This document shows, one piece after another, positions 34,741 through 43,418 of a stretch of DNA of 64,000 nt. A program made the position numbers and the translations under genes. A model generated the notes under the pieces. That model was given only the letters and a program-made list of their open reading frames with translations, made no database searches and was not told the origin of the DNA. How positions within the stretch are numbered: position 1 is the first letter of the stretch; each line of letters opens with the position of its first letter. Where the stretch lies: NCBI GenBank assembly GCA_009841255.1, contig VXMD01000073.1, positions 27,291-91,290 of the forward strand, read 5' to 3'. This DNA comes from Candidatus Poribacteria bacterium (GTDB taxonomy: Bacteria > Poribacteria > WGA-4E > WGA-3G).

Positions 34741-34769
34741 TTGACACAGTCCCACCGAATGTGATAAAT
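34741..34769 (+). promoter_or_regulatory. Promoter upstream of the PhyH-Ldh2-HAD run
   Basis: TTGACA (34741-34746), 17-bp spacer, ATAAAT (34764-34769). The -35 is perfect and the -10 weaker. ATG at 34841 with AGGAAGG upstream. Confidence 0.5.
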
Positions 34770-34840
34770 TGATTATTAATTCTTATCAGAACAATACCAC
34801 AGTTCCGCTTGAAGCCTGTAGATAATAGGAAGGTAGGCGT

Positions 34841-35626
34841 ATGAGTGATTTACAGTTAAAACAGTACCTTTTTGACGTGCAAGGTTACCTCGTCGTTGAG
34901 AATGTCTTGAGTCCAGAAGAGGTTGCGGCACTCAATCAATGTGTTGACGAGCAACAACTTCCCACGCCGGGAAAGGTCCAACGGTTCGGGAGTGCCCCAG
35001 AGGGTCCAGGTTTTCTGCAGTGGGGGAAACCGTTTTGCGATTTACTCGATCACCCGAAGATTATGCGGATACTTCAATTCCGTCTCGGTGATTGCTTTCG
35101 ACTCGACCGAATTTACGGAATGTACATGCGGGAAGGCATGCCACGCGGACGGCTGCACGCAGATTATGGTGCGACCTCTCCAACAGCAAGAGCACAGCCA
35201 GGAGAATACTACTCCTTCCGAGATAACGAAATCCATAACGGGTTCGTTGTCGTGACGTGGAACCTCACCGATGCCGGACCAGAGCATGGTGGATTTTGCT
35301 GTGTTCCGGGCAGCCATAAAAGCAATTTTAAACTGCCACGACAGATAGATGATGCCCCCGAAGATGCACCCTGTGTCATCATCCCAAAGGTACCAGCAGG
35401 TTCAGCGATCCTGTTTACTGAAGCACTGACACACGGCACAGCGGCATGGAACGGCAAGCATCAACGCCGATCTCTGTTGTACAAGTATTGCGTTTCACAC
35501 ATTGCGTGGAAATCCGAGCGCATGACCCCACCGGAAGGTATAGAACTCACAGAACGTCAGAAGATTCTCTTCCGTGAACCTGGCGACCCATACCGCCACT
35601 TCCCATCGCTGTTTGACGCAGCATAG
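34841..35626 (+). CDS. Phytanoyl-CoA dioxygenase (PhyH) family protein
   Basis: A 261-residue PhyH oxygenase; HxD is H106-A-D108 (GRLHADYG), distal His H198 (ALTHGTAAW), 2OG arginine R209 or R210 (HQRRSL). It is the first gene of a co-directional run with an Ldh2-type dehydrogenase 30 bp downstream and a HAD phosphatase. That context suggests a small catabolic pathway in which hydroxylation is followed by 2-hydroxy acid oxidation, but the substrate is unknown. Confidence 0.87.
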   Translation: MSDLQLKQYLFDVQGYLVVENVLSPEEVAALNQCVDEQQLPTPGKVQRFGSAPEGPGFLQWGKPFCDLLDHPKIMRILQFRLGDCFRLDRIYGMYMREGMPRGRLHADYGATSPTARAQPGEYYSFRDNEIHNGFVVVTWNLTDAGPEHGGFCCVPGSHKSNFKLPRQIDDAPEDAPCVIIPKVPAGSAILFTEALTHGTAAWNGKHQRRSLLYKYCVSHIAWKSERMTPPEGIELTERQKILFREPGDPYRHFPSLFDAA

Positions 35627-35656
35627 TAGAAAGCAGAGGTAGACGCTAACACCGAT

Positions 35657-36709
35657 ATGCCAAATTTTACGCAGAACCAGTTACAGAAAATCACAACCGA
35701 CATCTTTGAAGCCGGCGGTGTCCCCAGCGATGAAGCAGAGATTATCGGGGAACTGCTCGTCGCTTCAAACCTCGCAGGGCATGATTCCCACGGCGTTCTC
35801 CGCATCCCGCAGTATATTGGACTCATCGAATCCGGACTGATTCAGCCGGGAGCACCGATGGAAATCGAACGTGAATCGGCGTCGCATGCACTCATCAACG
35901 GCAATTGGGGCTTTGGGCACGTTGTCGCGCAGAAGGCGATGTCAATCGCGATTGAGAAAGCGAAGTCAAGCACTATCAGCGCAATCAGCGTCTACAACTG
36001 TAATCACATCGGACGCATCGGGAGTTATCCACTGATGGCGGCTGAAACCGGTATGGTGGGCATCACGATGGTGAATGCGGGGGGAACCGCGCTGTATGTT
36101 GCCCCCTTCGGTGGACGCGATGGACGGCTCGCAACGAACCCTATCGCGATTGCGACACCGACACGCAATGGATCCCCTATTCTGCTCGACATCACAAGTA
36201 GCGTCGTTGCACAGGGTAAGATTCGCGTGGCAGTTAACCGGGGTGAGTCTGTCCCCCTCGGCTGGCTTATGAACAACGAAGGCGAACCGACCCAGGACCC
36301 ACAGGACTTGATGGAATCTCCACCGGGTGCGTTATTGCCGCTCGGTGGGATTGTTGGGCATAAAGGATACGCCCTCGGTCTGATGATTGACATTTTAGGG
36401 GGTGCGTTGTCTGGCGCCGGCTGTAGCGGATCAGGGAACACCCGTCTCCAGAACGGGATTCTGATGATTGCCTTGGATGTCGCCAATTTTACGTCGCTTG
36501 ATGACTTTTATGAGCATGTTGACGGGCTCATCGCCCATGTGAAAGCCTCACCGACAGCACCGGGATTCGATGAGATCCTGGCTCCGGGAGAAATCGAGGC
36601 GCGCCAAACAGAACGCCGTTTACGTGAAGGCATTCCTATTGATGACGAGACTTGGCGGCAGATTCAAGAGACAGCAGCGGAGGTCGGGATATCCGAGCTT
36701 GAATTTTGA
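35657..36709 (+). CDS. Ldh2/malate-L-lactate dehydrogenase family oxidoreductase
   Basis: A 350-residue NAD(P)-dependent dehydrogenase of the Ldh_2 family (malate/lactate/sulfolactate, ureidoglycolate). Motifs: ASNLAGHDSHGVLRIPQY (catalytic His region, about 33-50), NCNHIGRIGSYP, ATNPIAIATPT, LDITSSVVAQGKIR and GHKGYALGLMIDIL. It oxidises a 2-hydroxy acid to a 2-oxo acid. The last codons overlap the HAD gene by 4 bp. Confidence 0.88.
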   Translation: MPNFTQNQLQKITTDIFEAGGVPSDEAEIIGELLVASNLAGHDSHGVLRIPQYIGLIESGLIQPGAPMEIERESASHALINGNWGFGHVVAQKAMSIAIEKAKSSTISAISVYNCNHIGRIGSYPLMAAETGMVGITMVNAGGTALYVAPFGGRDGRLATNPIAIATPTRNGSPILLDITSSVVAQGKIRVAVNRGESVPLGWLMNNEGEPTQDPQDLMESPPGALLPLGGIVGHKGYALGLMIDILGGALSGAGCSGSGNTRLQNGILMIALDVANFTSLDDFYEHVDGLIAHVKASPTAPGFDEILAPGEIEARQTERRLREGIPIDDETWRQIQETAAEVGISELEF

Positions 36710-37389
36710 GCCAATTGAAACCACCCGTCCGAACAATCATATTCGATTTTGACTATACGTTGGTAGACTCCGCACAGGGAACAATTGACGGGGTCAACTT
36801 TGCGTTCGAAGAAATGGGTTTGCCGATCGCTTCCGATGACGTCGTGCGTCGGACAATCGGCTTGTCGCTACCGGATATACTGACAGCGTTAGCAGGGAAC
36901 GCATACGCCAAGTATGTCGACGAATTTACGCGGTTGTTTTTTCAGCGTGCCGATGAGACAATGGTTGCGTTGGCGGAGTTTTATGCAGAGGTGCCACAGA
37001 CGGTAAAGGCGTTACGGGGGTGTGGTATTCAACTCGCCATCGTTTCTCAGAAAACGCGTCGTTATATTCAGCCGATTCTTGAGAAAGAGAACCTATTGGA
37101 GGAATTTGAAGTTATCGTTGGTGGCGGGGACGCAGCCTTTAAGCCCGATCCTGAAGGTTTGCGGCTGGCGGTTGCCCAAACGGGTAGCGTTCCCGCAAAT
37201 TGTCTCTACGTCGGAGACAGTGTGACGGATGCTGAAACTGCGCGACGTGCGGATATTGCGTTTATCGCTGTGCTATCGGGCGTCACGCCACGCGCGGCTT
37301 TCGAGGCTTACGACGTTTATGCGATTCTTGAAGATGTGTCTGGTATATTAGGTTTAGAGTGTTTGACAAAACCTCAGCTATTATTATGA
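36706..37389 (+). CDS. HAD-family phosphatase (phosphoglycolate-phosphatase-like)
   Basis: A 227-residue HAD hydrolase. Motif I is FDFDYTLVDS (nucleophile Asp about 13), motif II in IVSQKTRR, and motifs III-IV KPDPEGL..YVGDSVTDAETARRA. The helical cap after motif I matches Gph/PGMB-like subfamilies. It begins with TTG, overlapping the previous stop (TTGA), so translation is coupled to the Ldh2 gene. The substrate is an unspecified phosphomonoester. Confidence 0.85.
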   Translation: MSQLKPPVRTIIFDFDYTLVDSAQGTIDGVNFAFEEMGLPIASDDVVRRTIGLSLPDILTALAGNAYAKYVDEFTRLFFQRADETMVALAEFYAEVPQTVKALRGCGIQLAIVSQKTRRYIQPILEKENLLEEFEVIVGGGDAAFKPDPEGLRLAVAQTGSVPANCLYVGDSVTDAETARRADIAFIAVLSGVTPRAAFEAYDVYAILEDVSGILGLECLTKPQLLL

Positions 37390-37411
37390 TCGTGTTTAAG
37401 GAAGAACCTCA

Positions 37412-39052
37412 ATGCAAAATCAACAACTAACCATCGGTGAGTACCTTCTGAGAAAATTGCAAAGTTACGGTATTGATCACATTTTTGGTATTCCCGGTGA
37501 TTATGTAGTGCAGTTTTTCGATATGATCGAGAAAAGCCCTATTCAACACATCGGCACGACGCGCGAAGAAACCGCGGGATTTGCCGCAGATGCCTATGCC
37601 CGGACAACAGGCATGGGAGCTGCATGTGTGACGTATGGGGTGGGTGGGTTATCAATGATCAACGCTGTTACTGCCGCCTACGCTGAAAAGTCACCACTCA
37701 TTGTGATTAGCGGAAGCCCAGGGATAAAAGAGCGTCGTGAAGAAGGACTTTTGCACCATACAGGTAAAGATTTCTACACACAACAACGTATTTATGACGA
37801 GATAACCGTTGCATCCGCACTTCTTGATGAACCCTTTACCGCCTTTAACGAGATAGATAGAGTACTCGACGCTGTGTATTGGCACAAGCGTCCCGGCTAC
37901 ATTGAATTGCCACGGGATATGGTAGGTATGCAGGGGTCACTCTATCAATCTCCTTCAACAGGCGACCGCCAGAGTGACCCGGAGACCTTAGAGGCTGCTT
38001 TAGCAAATGCAATTGCGTTCATAAATCAGAGCGAAAATCCTGTCATTTTGGCAGGTGTGGAACTCCACAGATTCGGCTACCAAAACAAATTACTCCAACT
38101 TGCCGAAGAAAAACAGTTCCCCGTGGTGACAACGCTGCTGGGCAAATCGGTAATGCCAGAGGCGCATCCGCTCTACTTGGGTATTTACGGCGGCGCGATG
38201 AGCAGGGAAGAAATCGCAGTACTTGTTGAATCTTCCGATTGTCTTATCACCCTCGGTGCCTTTATGACCGATGTCAACCTCGGCATCTACACGGCAAACT
38301 TGGATCGCAGTCGCCGGATATACGCAACCTCGGATAAAATCTCGGTTGGCTACTCTACCTATGAAAATGTCACCTTTGAAGATTTTATTGATGGATTGTA
38401 TTCCCCGAAACTCTGTGAACGGGGGGACATAGATTTGGAGTGGGTCATGGAAGTGCCAGAACCTTTCAAGATGATGCTCGACCAGCCGCTTACAATGCAA
38501 CGCCTGTTCCAACACCTCAATCTACTGCTGTGTGAAGACATGATAGTTATCCCTGACATCGGTGACAGCCTCTGGGCGGCTTTAGACTTACGGCTTCCGG
38601 CACGTACCGATTTTATTGCGCCTGCCTATTACACCTCAATGGGGTTTGCAGTTCCCGCCGCAATCGGTGCCCAACTCGGCAAACCTACAGTCCGACCACT
38701 TGTCATCGTAGGAGATGGTGCATTTCAAATGACCGGCACCGAACTCTCAACGACTATTCGCTACCGGCTCAATCCGATTGTTCTGATTTTAAACAACCAG
38801 GGGTACGGCACCATCCGTCCCTTTATTGAAGGTCCCTTTAACGATATAGAAAATTGGAACTACACCCATGTACCGGAACTTTTCGGCACAGGACGCGCAT
38901 TTGCTGCCCGTACGGAAGGCGAATTTGATACTGCCATGAAAGCGGCACTTGCTGAGACACAACATTTTGTCTTGATTGAGGCGGAACTTGACCAATCGGA
39001 CATGTCACCCGCACTGACGCAGTTGGCAGCCCGAGTGTCTGAAAAAATTTGA
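37412..39052 (+). CDS. ThDP-dependent 2-oxo-acid decarboxylase (pyruvate/indolepyruvate type)
   Basis: A 546-residue enzyme of the pyruvate/indolepyruvate decarboxylase family: GIDHIFGIPGDYVVQFFD with catalytic Glu in GTTREETAGFAADAYAR, the HH pair in LLHHTGKDF, the middle domain (about 190-330), and ThDP-binding GDGAFQMTGTELSTTIR..NPIVLILNNQGYGT (about 435-470). It decarboxylates a 2-oxo acid to an aldehyde. With the upstream oxygenase, dehydrogenase and phosphatase it may form a pathway. AAGGAAG precedes the ATG. Confidence 0.88.
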   Translation: MQNQQLTIGEYLLRKLQSYGIDHIFGIPGDYVVQFFDMIEKSPIQHIGTTREETAGFAADAYARTTGMGAACVTYGVGGLSMINAVTAAYAEKSPLIVISGSPGIKERREEGLLHHTGKDFYTQQRIYDEITVASALLDEPFTAFNEIDRVLDAVYWHKRPGYIELPRDMVGMQGSLYQSPSTGDRQSDPETLEAALANAIAFINQSENPVILAGVELHRFGYQNKLLQLAEEKQFPVVTTLLGKSVMPEAHPLYLGIYGGAMSREEIAVLVESSDCLITLGAFMTDVNLGIYTANLDRSRRIYATSDKISVGYSTYENVTFEDFIDGLYSPKLCERGDIDLEWVMEVPEPFKMMLDQPLTMQRLFQHLNLLLCEDMIVIPDIGDSLWAALDLRLPARTDFIAPAYYTSMGFAVPAAIGAQLGKPTVRPLVIVGDGAFQMTGTELSTTIRYRLNPIVLILNNQGYGTIRPFIEGPFNDIENWNYTHVPELFGTGRAFAARTEGEFDTAMKAALAETQHFVLIEAELDQSDMSPALTQLAARVSEKI

Positions 39053-39071
39053 GTATCGATAACCAAAAACA

Positions 39072-39959
39072 ATGTCTGAAAAAACGCGGAATCCGGAAGA
39101 ACTTTTTATACAACTGCTGGAAAAGGCAGATAACTTATTGACCCACCTCGGAGGCTTCTCGGTTCAAGCGTCGAATGTGGTGCTTGATGATTACATCGCT
39201 TTTCGGTGGCGCGCACAGAATGGATCGGCGCATTTAATTCCCGTTAAACATCCGAATCTCGTGGAACTATCGGATTTGATCGGAATAGAGCGGCAATCTG
39301 CCGAATTGGACAGGAACACACGTCAGTTTCTACAAGGTCTGCCTGCGAATCACGTGCTGTTGTGGGGGGACCGCGGCACCGGTAAATCTTCACTCGTCAA
39401 GGGGATGCTGGCACGCTACGCTGACGATGGACTCCGGTTAATCGGTGTCAGTAAAGAGGGACTTGTCCATCTCCAAGAGATAGCTGAGGTGTTGTGGGAG
39501 CGCCCCGAACGGTACATCCTTTTCTGTGATGATCTCGCCTTCAGCGAAGATGAACCTGAATATCGAGAGTTGAAAGCGATGTTAGAGGGCGGGATCTCCG
39601 CGTGTCCGGACAACGTCCTTATCTACGCCACTTCAAATCGCCGGCACTTGATGCCGCGACAGGTACAAGAAAATCGATACCCACAGAATGACGAAGATGA
39701 GTTGTATCCGCGTGAGGCGACAGAGGAAAAGGTCTCGTTGAGCGACCGTTTTGGATTGCGTCTCGCTTTCCAACGGATTTCACAGGATACCTATTTGCAG
39801 ATTGTCTCGCATTACGCGCAGAAACACGGACTCTCCGTTCCGACCGAAGCGTTGCACCGAGCTGCGTTGGAATGGGAGGCTTCTTCAAGCGGACGTTCAG
39901 GGCGGGTCGCCTATCAATTTGTGGCGGATCTCGTCGGACGGTTGGCAGTCAGTAATTAG
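39072..39959 (+). CDS. DUF815 AAA-family ATPase
   Basis: A 295-residue P-loop ATPase: Walker A GDRGTGKSS (about 99-107), Walker B YILFCDDLAF, and sensor-like IYATSNRRHLMPR. The layout (an N-terminal RW...N..HL.PV..P segment, ATPase core, C-terminal helical domain) is that of DUF815 proteins, whose function is uncharacterised. It begins 19 bp after the decarboxylase gene without a clear Shine-Dalgarno. Its final codons (LAVSN) run into a CAGTTATCAGT-type repeat that follows the stop. Confidence 0.83.
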   Translation: MSEKTRNPEELFIQLLEKADNLLTHLGGFSVQASNVVLDDYIAFRWRAQNGSAHLIPVKHPNLVELSDLIGIERQSAELDRNTRQFLQGLPANHVLLWGDRGTGKSSLVKGMLARYADDGLRLIGVSKEGLVHLQEIAEVLWERPERYILFCDDLAFSEDEPEYRELKAMLEGGISACPDNVLIYATSNRRHLMPRQVQENRYPQNDEDELYPREATEEKVSLSDRFGLRLAFQRISQDTYLQIVSHYAQKHGLSVPTEALHRAALEWEASSSGRSGRVAYQFVADLVGRLAVSN

Positions 39960-39983
39960 TTATCAGTCTTCAGTTATCAGTTT
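39945..39983. repeat. CAGTTATCAGT-type short repeat at a gene end
   Basis: Clusters of CAGTCAGTAATTAGTTATCAG-like units occur here and at 48179-48201, 53320-53414, 55250-55310 and 58505-58600, always at gene ends or between genes. In this copy and at the RecQ end the repeat also encodes the final codons. Confidence 0.45.
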
Positions 39984-40026
39984 GCCTCGCAGTGAGAGTT
40001 AAGAAGTTTTTGTTAGTCCTAAAGCC

Positions 40027-40174
40027 GTAGCTCGTAATGAAATTATGCCTTAAATGGCATAATTTGTCTTTGCTTTACATTTGGAGAGCGGATATGAGAA
40101 ACGCACTCCAAAGTCCTAACGCACGTTATTCCTCCGCAAGGAATAATTAAAAATCCGCAAGGGAAAATTAAAAT
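40027..40174 (+). repeat. Dispersed intergenic repeat A, copy 3
   Basis: Starts GTAGCTCGTAATGAAATT, contains the AATTTGTCTTTGCTTTACAT segment shared with 48222-48349, and ends with two tandem 3' ends (CCGCAAGGAATAATTAAAAA, then CCGCAAGGGAAAATTAAAA). The next gene's ATG follows after one base. Confidence 0.7.
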
Positions 40175-40810
40175 ATGAAAAAACGATTGATGTTCTGTTT
40201 AACACTCACGCTCTTCTTGAGCGGTATGTTCCTGATACAAACCGCAAATGCCGCGCCAACAAAAGGCACATTGCGGGTCAGTGGTGATAATACCTGGGTC
40301 GCATTTGTTAACGGTGAAGAAGTCGCTGCAAGCGGGAACTGGCAAGCCCCCACGGTCAGCGAGTTTAAACTCGACAAAGGCTTCGCACAGATCGCTGTTT
40401 ATGTCCATGATGCCGAACCCGGTGCCGCCGGTAGAGGCGGTTTTCTCGCCGATATTATCCTCAACGATAAACCCGACTACATCGGCACGGGTGAAGACGG
40501 GTGGCGATGTGATACCGGTAAACTGCTCGCCGATCGGAAGGATGGTTGGGAAGAGGTTGATTTCGACGACAGCGATTGGGAAGACGAACTCGAAATTTAC
40601 GAGAAATTCGGGGCAGGTATATGGGGCTTCGGTGCCCCACAGATGCGCCAAATTCTCAAAGACCCGGATTGTGAAGCGAATTGGGTATGGTGCGGTCCCA
40701 ACGACGGTGAAGACGACATCTATTTCCGATACACCATTGGGACGCTTTCTGTTGAACCCGAAGACAAACTCACGACGACCTGGGCACGCATTAAGAGAGA
40801 CACACTATAA
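40175..40810 (+). CDS. Exported protein with a shared C-terminal motif
   Basis: A 211-residue secreted protein with signal peptide MKKRLMFCLTLTLFLSGMFLIQTANA. The mature part looks like a beta-sandwich ligand-binding domain (GTLRVSGDNTWVAFVNGEEV, GGFLADIILND, DDSDWEDELE, as in galactose-binding-like folds). The C-terminus VEPEDKLTTTWARIKR matches that of the LamG protein at 45884-46633 (VEPKGKLATQWADLKR), although the rest is unrelated. Its start codon directly follows repeat A. Confidence 0.78.
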   Translation: MKKRLMFCLTLTLFLSGMFLIQTANAAPTKGTLRVSGDNTWVAFVNGEEVAASGNWQAPTVSEFKLDKGFAQIAVYVHDAEPGAAGRGGFLADIILNDKPDYIGTGEDGWRCDTGKLLADRKDGWEEVDFDDSDWEDELEIYEKFGAGIWGFGAPQMRQILKDPDCEANWVWCGPNDGEDDIYFRYTIGTLSVEPEDKLTTTWARIKRDTL

Positions 40811-40898
40811 CCGTTTTGTGATATATCCCTGACCGAGGTTTTCCGCGGCGTATGTATTATGAGAGTCGGGTTTTACCGAGTTCAACCCAACCGACACG

Positions 40899-42191
40899 CT
40901 ACAGCGCCGCAACGACCTCCGCGATCGTCCTGAAGACCGTTTCAATATCCGATTCCTCAAGGCACGAATAAGCCACCCGCAACTCGGTTTCACCGAGTGA
41001 AATCGTGCCGATGCCGTGTTCCTCAAGAAGTCGATGCCGAACCGCCTCAGCGTTCCCGGCTTTGAGGTTCAGACATATGAAATAACCCGCATGACTCGGA
41101 TAGACCTCCCACAGTTTCGCATACTTCGGATCAGAGGCGACCGCTTTCACCTCCAATGCCCGTGCCTTGAGTATTTCATAGTTTCGTTGTTTTTGCTCGG
41201 CATAACCGGGTGCTTTCATCGCTTCGAGGATAAGCGTTTGAGAGACTTGTGATGCACCGGAGGTATTTGCGCGAATCAGTCCACTGAATTTCTGTTCAAG
41301 CGGTTGCATCGCTTCCTCTCCGAGTCCGAAACTGATAAATGCCACGCGTAGCCCCCACGCATATTCTTCTTTCGTTGCACCGTCTATCTTCACGGGCAGG
41401 ACATTCGGATGACATCCCACCAACAATCCAAACAGCGATTCCTGCATGACGGATGCGTCGTACCACAACCCTGCGTAGGCATCGTCAATCATAACGAGGA
41501 TACGGCTGCCAGCGTCGGCACGTGCCACAATTGCGTCCGCAATACGTTGCGCTTCCGCGGGGTTAATCGCGTAACCGGTGGGGTTGTGCGGAAAATTCAG
41601 GAGAACCAGCAATTTCTCGTCAGTGACACTGGTGAGGGTCTCACGAAAGCCGTGTGTGTTAAAACCGCTTGCAGCGTTGAAGAACGGGTAGGTTTGAAGA
41701 TCTGCCCCGGCTTTGGTTTGGAAGATAAGCCGATAGTTCCCCCAAATCTTGTCCGGCAAGATGAGTGTGTCCCCGCTGTCTACGAAAAGTTCGGCGAGTA
41801 GACTAAACCCGTGCGTCATTCCACTCGTCACAATCGGTAGACTTAGCGTTACTTCTGCGAGTGAGGGATTTTCTTTCAACAGATGTGTTTTCCACGCCGC
41901 CCGTAATTCGGGTTGACCGAGCACGGGAGCATATCCGTAGATGCCTTCCAATGGGAGTGTTGGCACGAGTTCTCTTGAGATTGCGAGATGCATCATGTCT
42001 CCATCTTCGGAAGCGATGGCGCGGGTGGCATTGAAACGGTGTGCTTTTGTATTGGCTTCCGCTGTTTGGCTTAGGATCCCTTTCGGTAGGTAGATACGCT
42101 TTCCCAGCTCGGAGAACAGCGCGGAAACTGTTGGCGAGACGACACGAATCTGTTCGTTTAGTTCAGTTGCTAAAGGATTTAAGTCTTGCAT
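40899..42191 (-). CDS. PLP-dependent aminotransferase, class I/II
   Basis: A 430-residue fold-type I aminotransferase with an AspC/TyrB-like layout. Visible are GIYGYAPVLGQPELRAAW, LLNFPHNPTGYAIN, VMIDDAYAGLWYD (PLP-binding Asp and Tyr) and the PLP lysine in IDGATKEEYAWGLRVAF. The C-terminal small domain ends in ETELRVAYSCLEE. Amino acid specificity is not readable. It is a single gene between a convergent secreted-protein gene and a divergent unknown gene. Confidence 0.87.
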   Translation of the reverse strand: MQDLNPLATELNEQIRVVSPTVSALFSELGKRIYLPKGILSQTAEANTKAHRFNATRAIASEDGDMMHLAISRELVPTLPLEGIYGYAPVLGQPELRAAWKTHLLKENPSLAEVTLSLPIVTSGMTHGFSLLAELFVDSGDTLILPDKIWGNYRLIFQTKAGADLQTYPFFNAASGFNTHGFRETLTSVTDEKLLVLLNFPHNPTGYAINPAEAQRIADAIVARADAGSRILVMIDDAYAGLWYDASVMQESLFGLLVGCHPNVLPVKIDGATKEEYAWGLRVAFISFGLGEEAMQPLEQKFSGLIRANTSGASQVSQTLILEAMKAPGYAEQKQRNYEILKARALEVKAVASDPKYAKLWEVYPSHAGYFICLNLKAGNAEAVRHRLLEEHGIGTISLGETELRVAYSCLEESDIETVFRTIAEVVAAL

Positions 42192-42344
42192 ATTTTCCTA
42201 TATCATGAACAATAATACGGGTGTGAAGGATGAAAAACAGACGGATTTTTTCCGAAGTAATTGTGGACGTTCAGCAACTTAATGTCAACCGATTTTTGCC
42301 AATATTCGTTTAAAGAGAAAAAAGTTCAGCAGTAGGACAAAAAC

Positions 42345-43418
42345 ATGAAAGCATTTCTGAAAAGACTCATATTTCTCATTATCTTTATCCTGGCGATCGG
42401 TGCTGGCATCTGTGTCTATCTCCTTCAAGCCCCGCCGGTTGAGCAGAAAAAGGTGCCAAAACTCCAAATTCACACACGGACAGCACTCCGCGGGAGACCC
42501 ACGGTTGATTCAAAGCCAATTGTGTATACCAAAGATGTTTACCGATTTAGCTTGGATCAGCAATACATTAGTAATCTGAATAGTGGTAAATTGGAGCGGG
42601 AACTTCTGTTTACTGCGGGATTGGCGCATCGCGCACGGTTGAAAGCGGAACGTTTGGATGCGTCTTTGAAGACGACAACGGATTGGCGAAAGATGTTCGC
42701 CGATATGACGAAAGATATTCGGTTCCGTCCAAGTTCAACCCCTATTGAAGTCTTGCTAAGTGGCGAAGAGTGGCTCCTCAGGGATACCACAGGCGCCGCT
42801 TATACAGTCGTGAAAGCCGATAGCAACGTTGAGGTCTATCTCCCCGATTTAAGGGAGGTGTTTGAGGCACATAAAATTTCACTCTCAAAGGATTTGAAGA
42901 TATCTACTAAACAGACAAACCATCGGTGGCTCATCAAGGACAACGGATACAAACAGGCTTACAGCGTCGTAAAGGGCGAAGGGAAACTCAACGTTTTTCA
43001 ACAATCGAAGTTTGAAATTCTGACGTTTCTGTTTGAGGCAGATGCGGCATCGCAGCCTTCCCTCGCGCAAGGAAAGTTACCCTCTAAATTGATCCAAGAA
43101 TTTGTTGCGGAGAAGATCCCGCTCTCGCGACGGGCGCAGGTATCAGCAAACGAAGACGGCATGAGTTGGCAGGTAAGCAGCCCTCCCCTGAAATATAATA
43201 TCCGAAGCGAAAACAATCGATTAAAGGTTTATCTTGATCTTGAAAGCAGATGGCTCCACATCAAGGTTGACGACAGCACAAAAGGCTGGGTGCAAAGCGA
43301 GCGCGGGACCATCTTTGAACCACCCCCGCCGACGCTGAGCTCACGCCAGCAAGCCAAAGAACGACTTCTCGTACTTATTGACAGGTTAAAGGAGAGAGTC
43401 AGGCGTTTCAATGAATAA
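42345..43418 (+). CDS. Membrane-anchored protein with SH3-like C-terminus, unknown function
   Basis: A 357-residue protein with one N-terminal membrane anchor (about 7-27) and a periplasmic body. A bacterial SH3-like segment (WLHIKVDDSTKGWVQSERGTIF) lies at about 305-327, followed by a basic helical tail. Two middle segments, EVLLSGEEWLLRD..GAAYTVVK..N.EVYL and LKISTKQTNHRWLIKDNGYKQAY, look like repeats of one fold. The end overlaps the S66 carboxypeptidase gene by 8 bp, so a wall-related role is plausible. Confidence 0.75.
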   Translation: MKAFLKRLIFLIIFILAIGAGICVYLLQAPPVEQKKVPKLQIHTRTALRGRPTVDSKPIVYTKDVYRFSLDQQYISNLNSGKLERELLFTAGLAHRARLKAERLDASLKTTTDWRKMFADMTKDIRFRPSSTPIEVLLSGEEWLLRDTTGAAYTVVKADSNVEVYLPDLREVFEAHKISLSKDLKISTKQTNHRWLIKDNGYKQAYSVVKGEGKLNVFQQSKFEILTFLFEADAASQPSLAQGKLPSKLIQEFVAEKIPLSRRAQVSANEDGMSWQVSSPPLKYNIRSENNRLKVYLDLESRWLHIKVDDSTKGWVQSERGTIFEPPPPTLSSRQQAKERLLVLIDRLKERVRRFNE

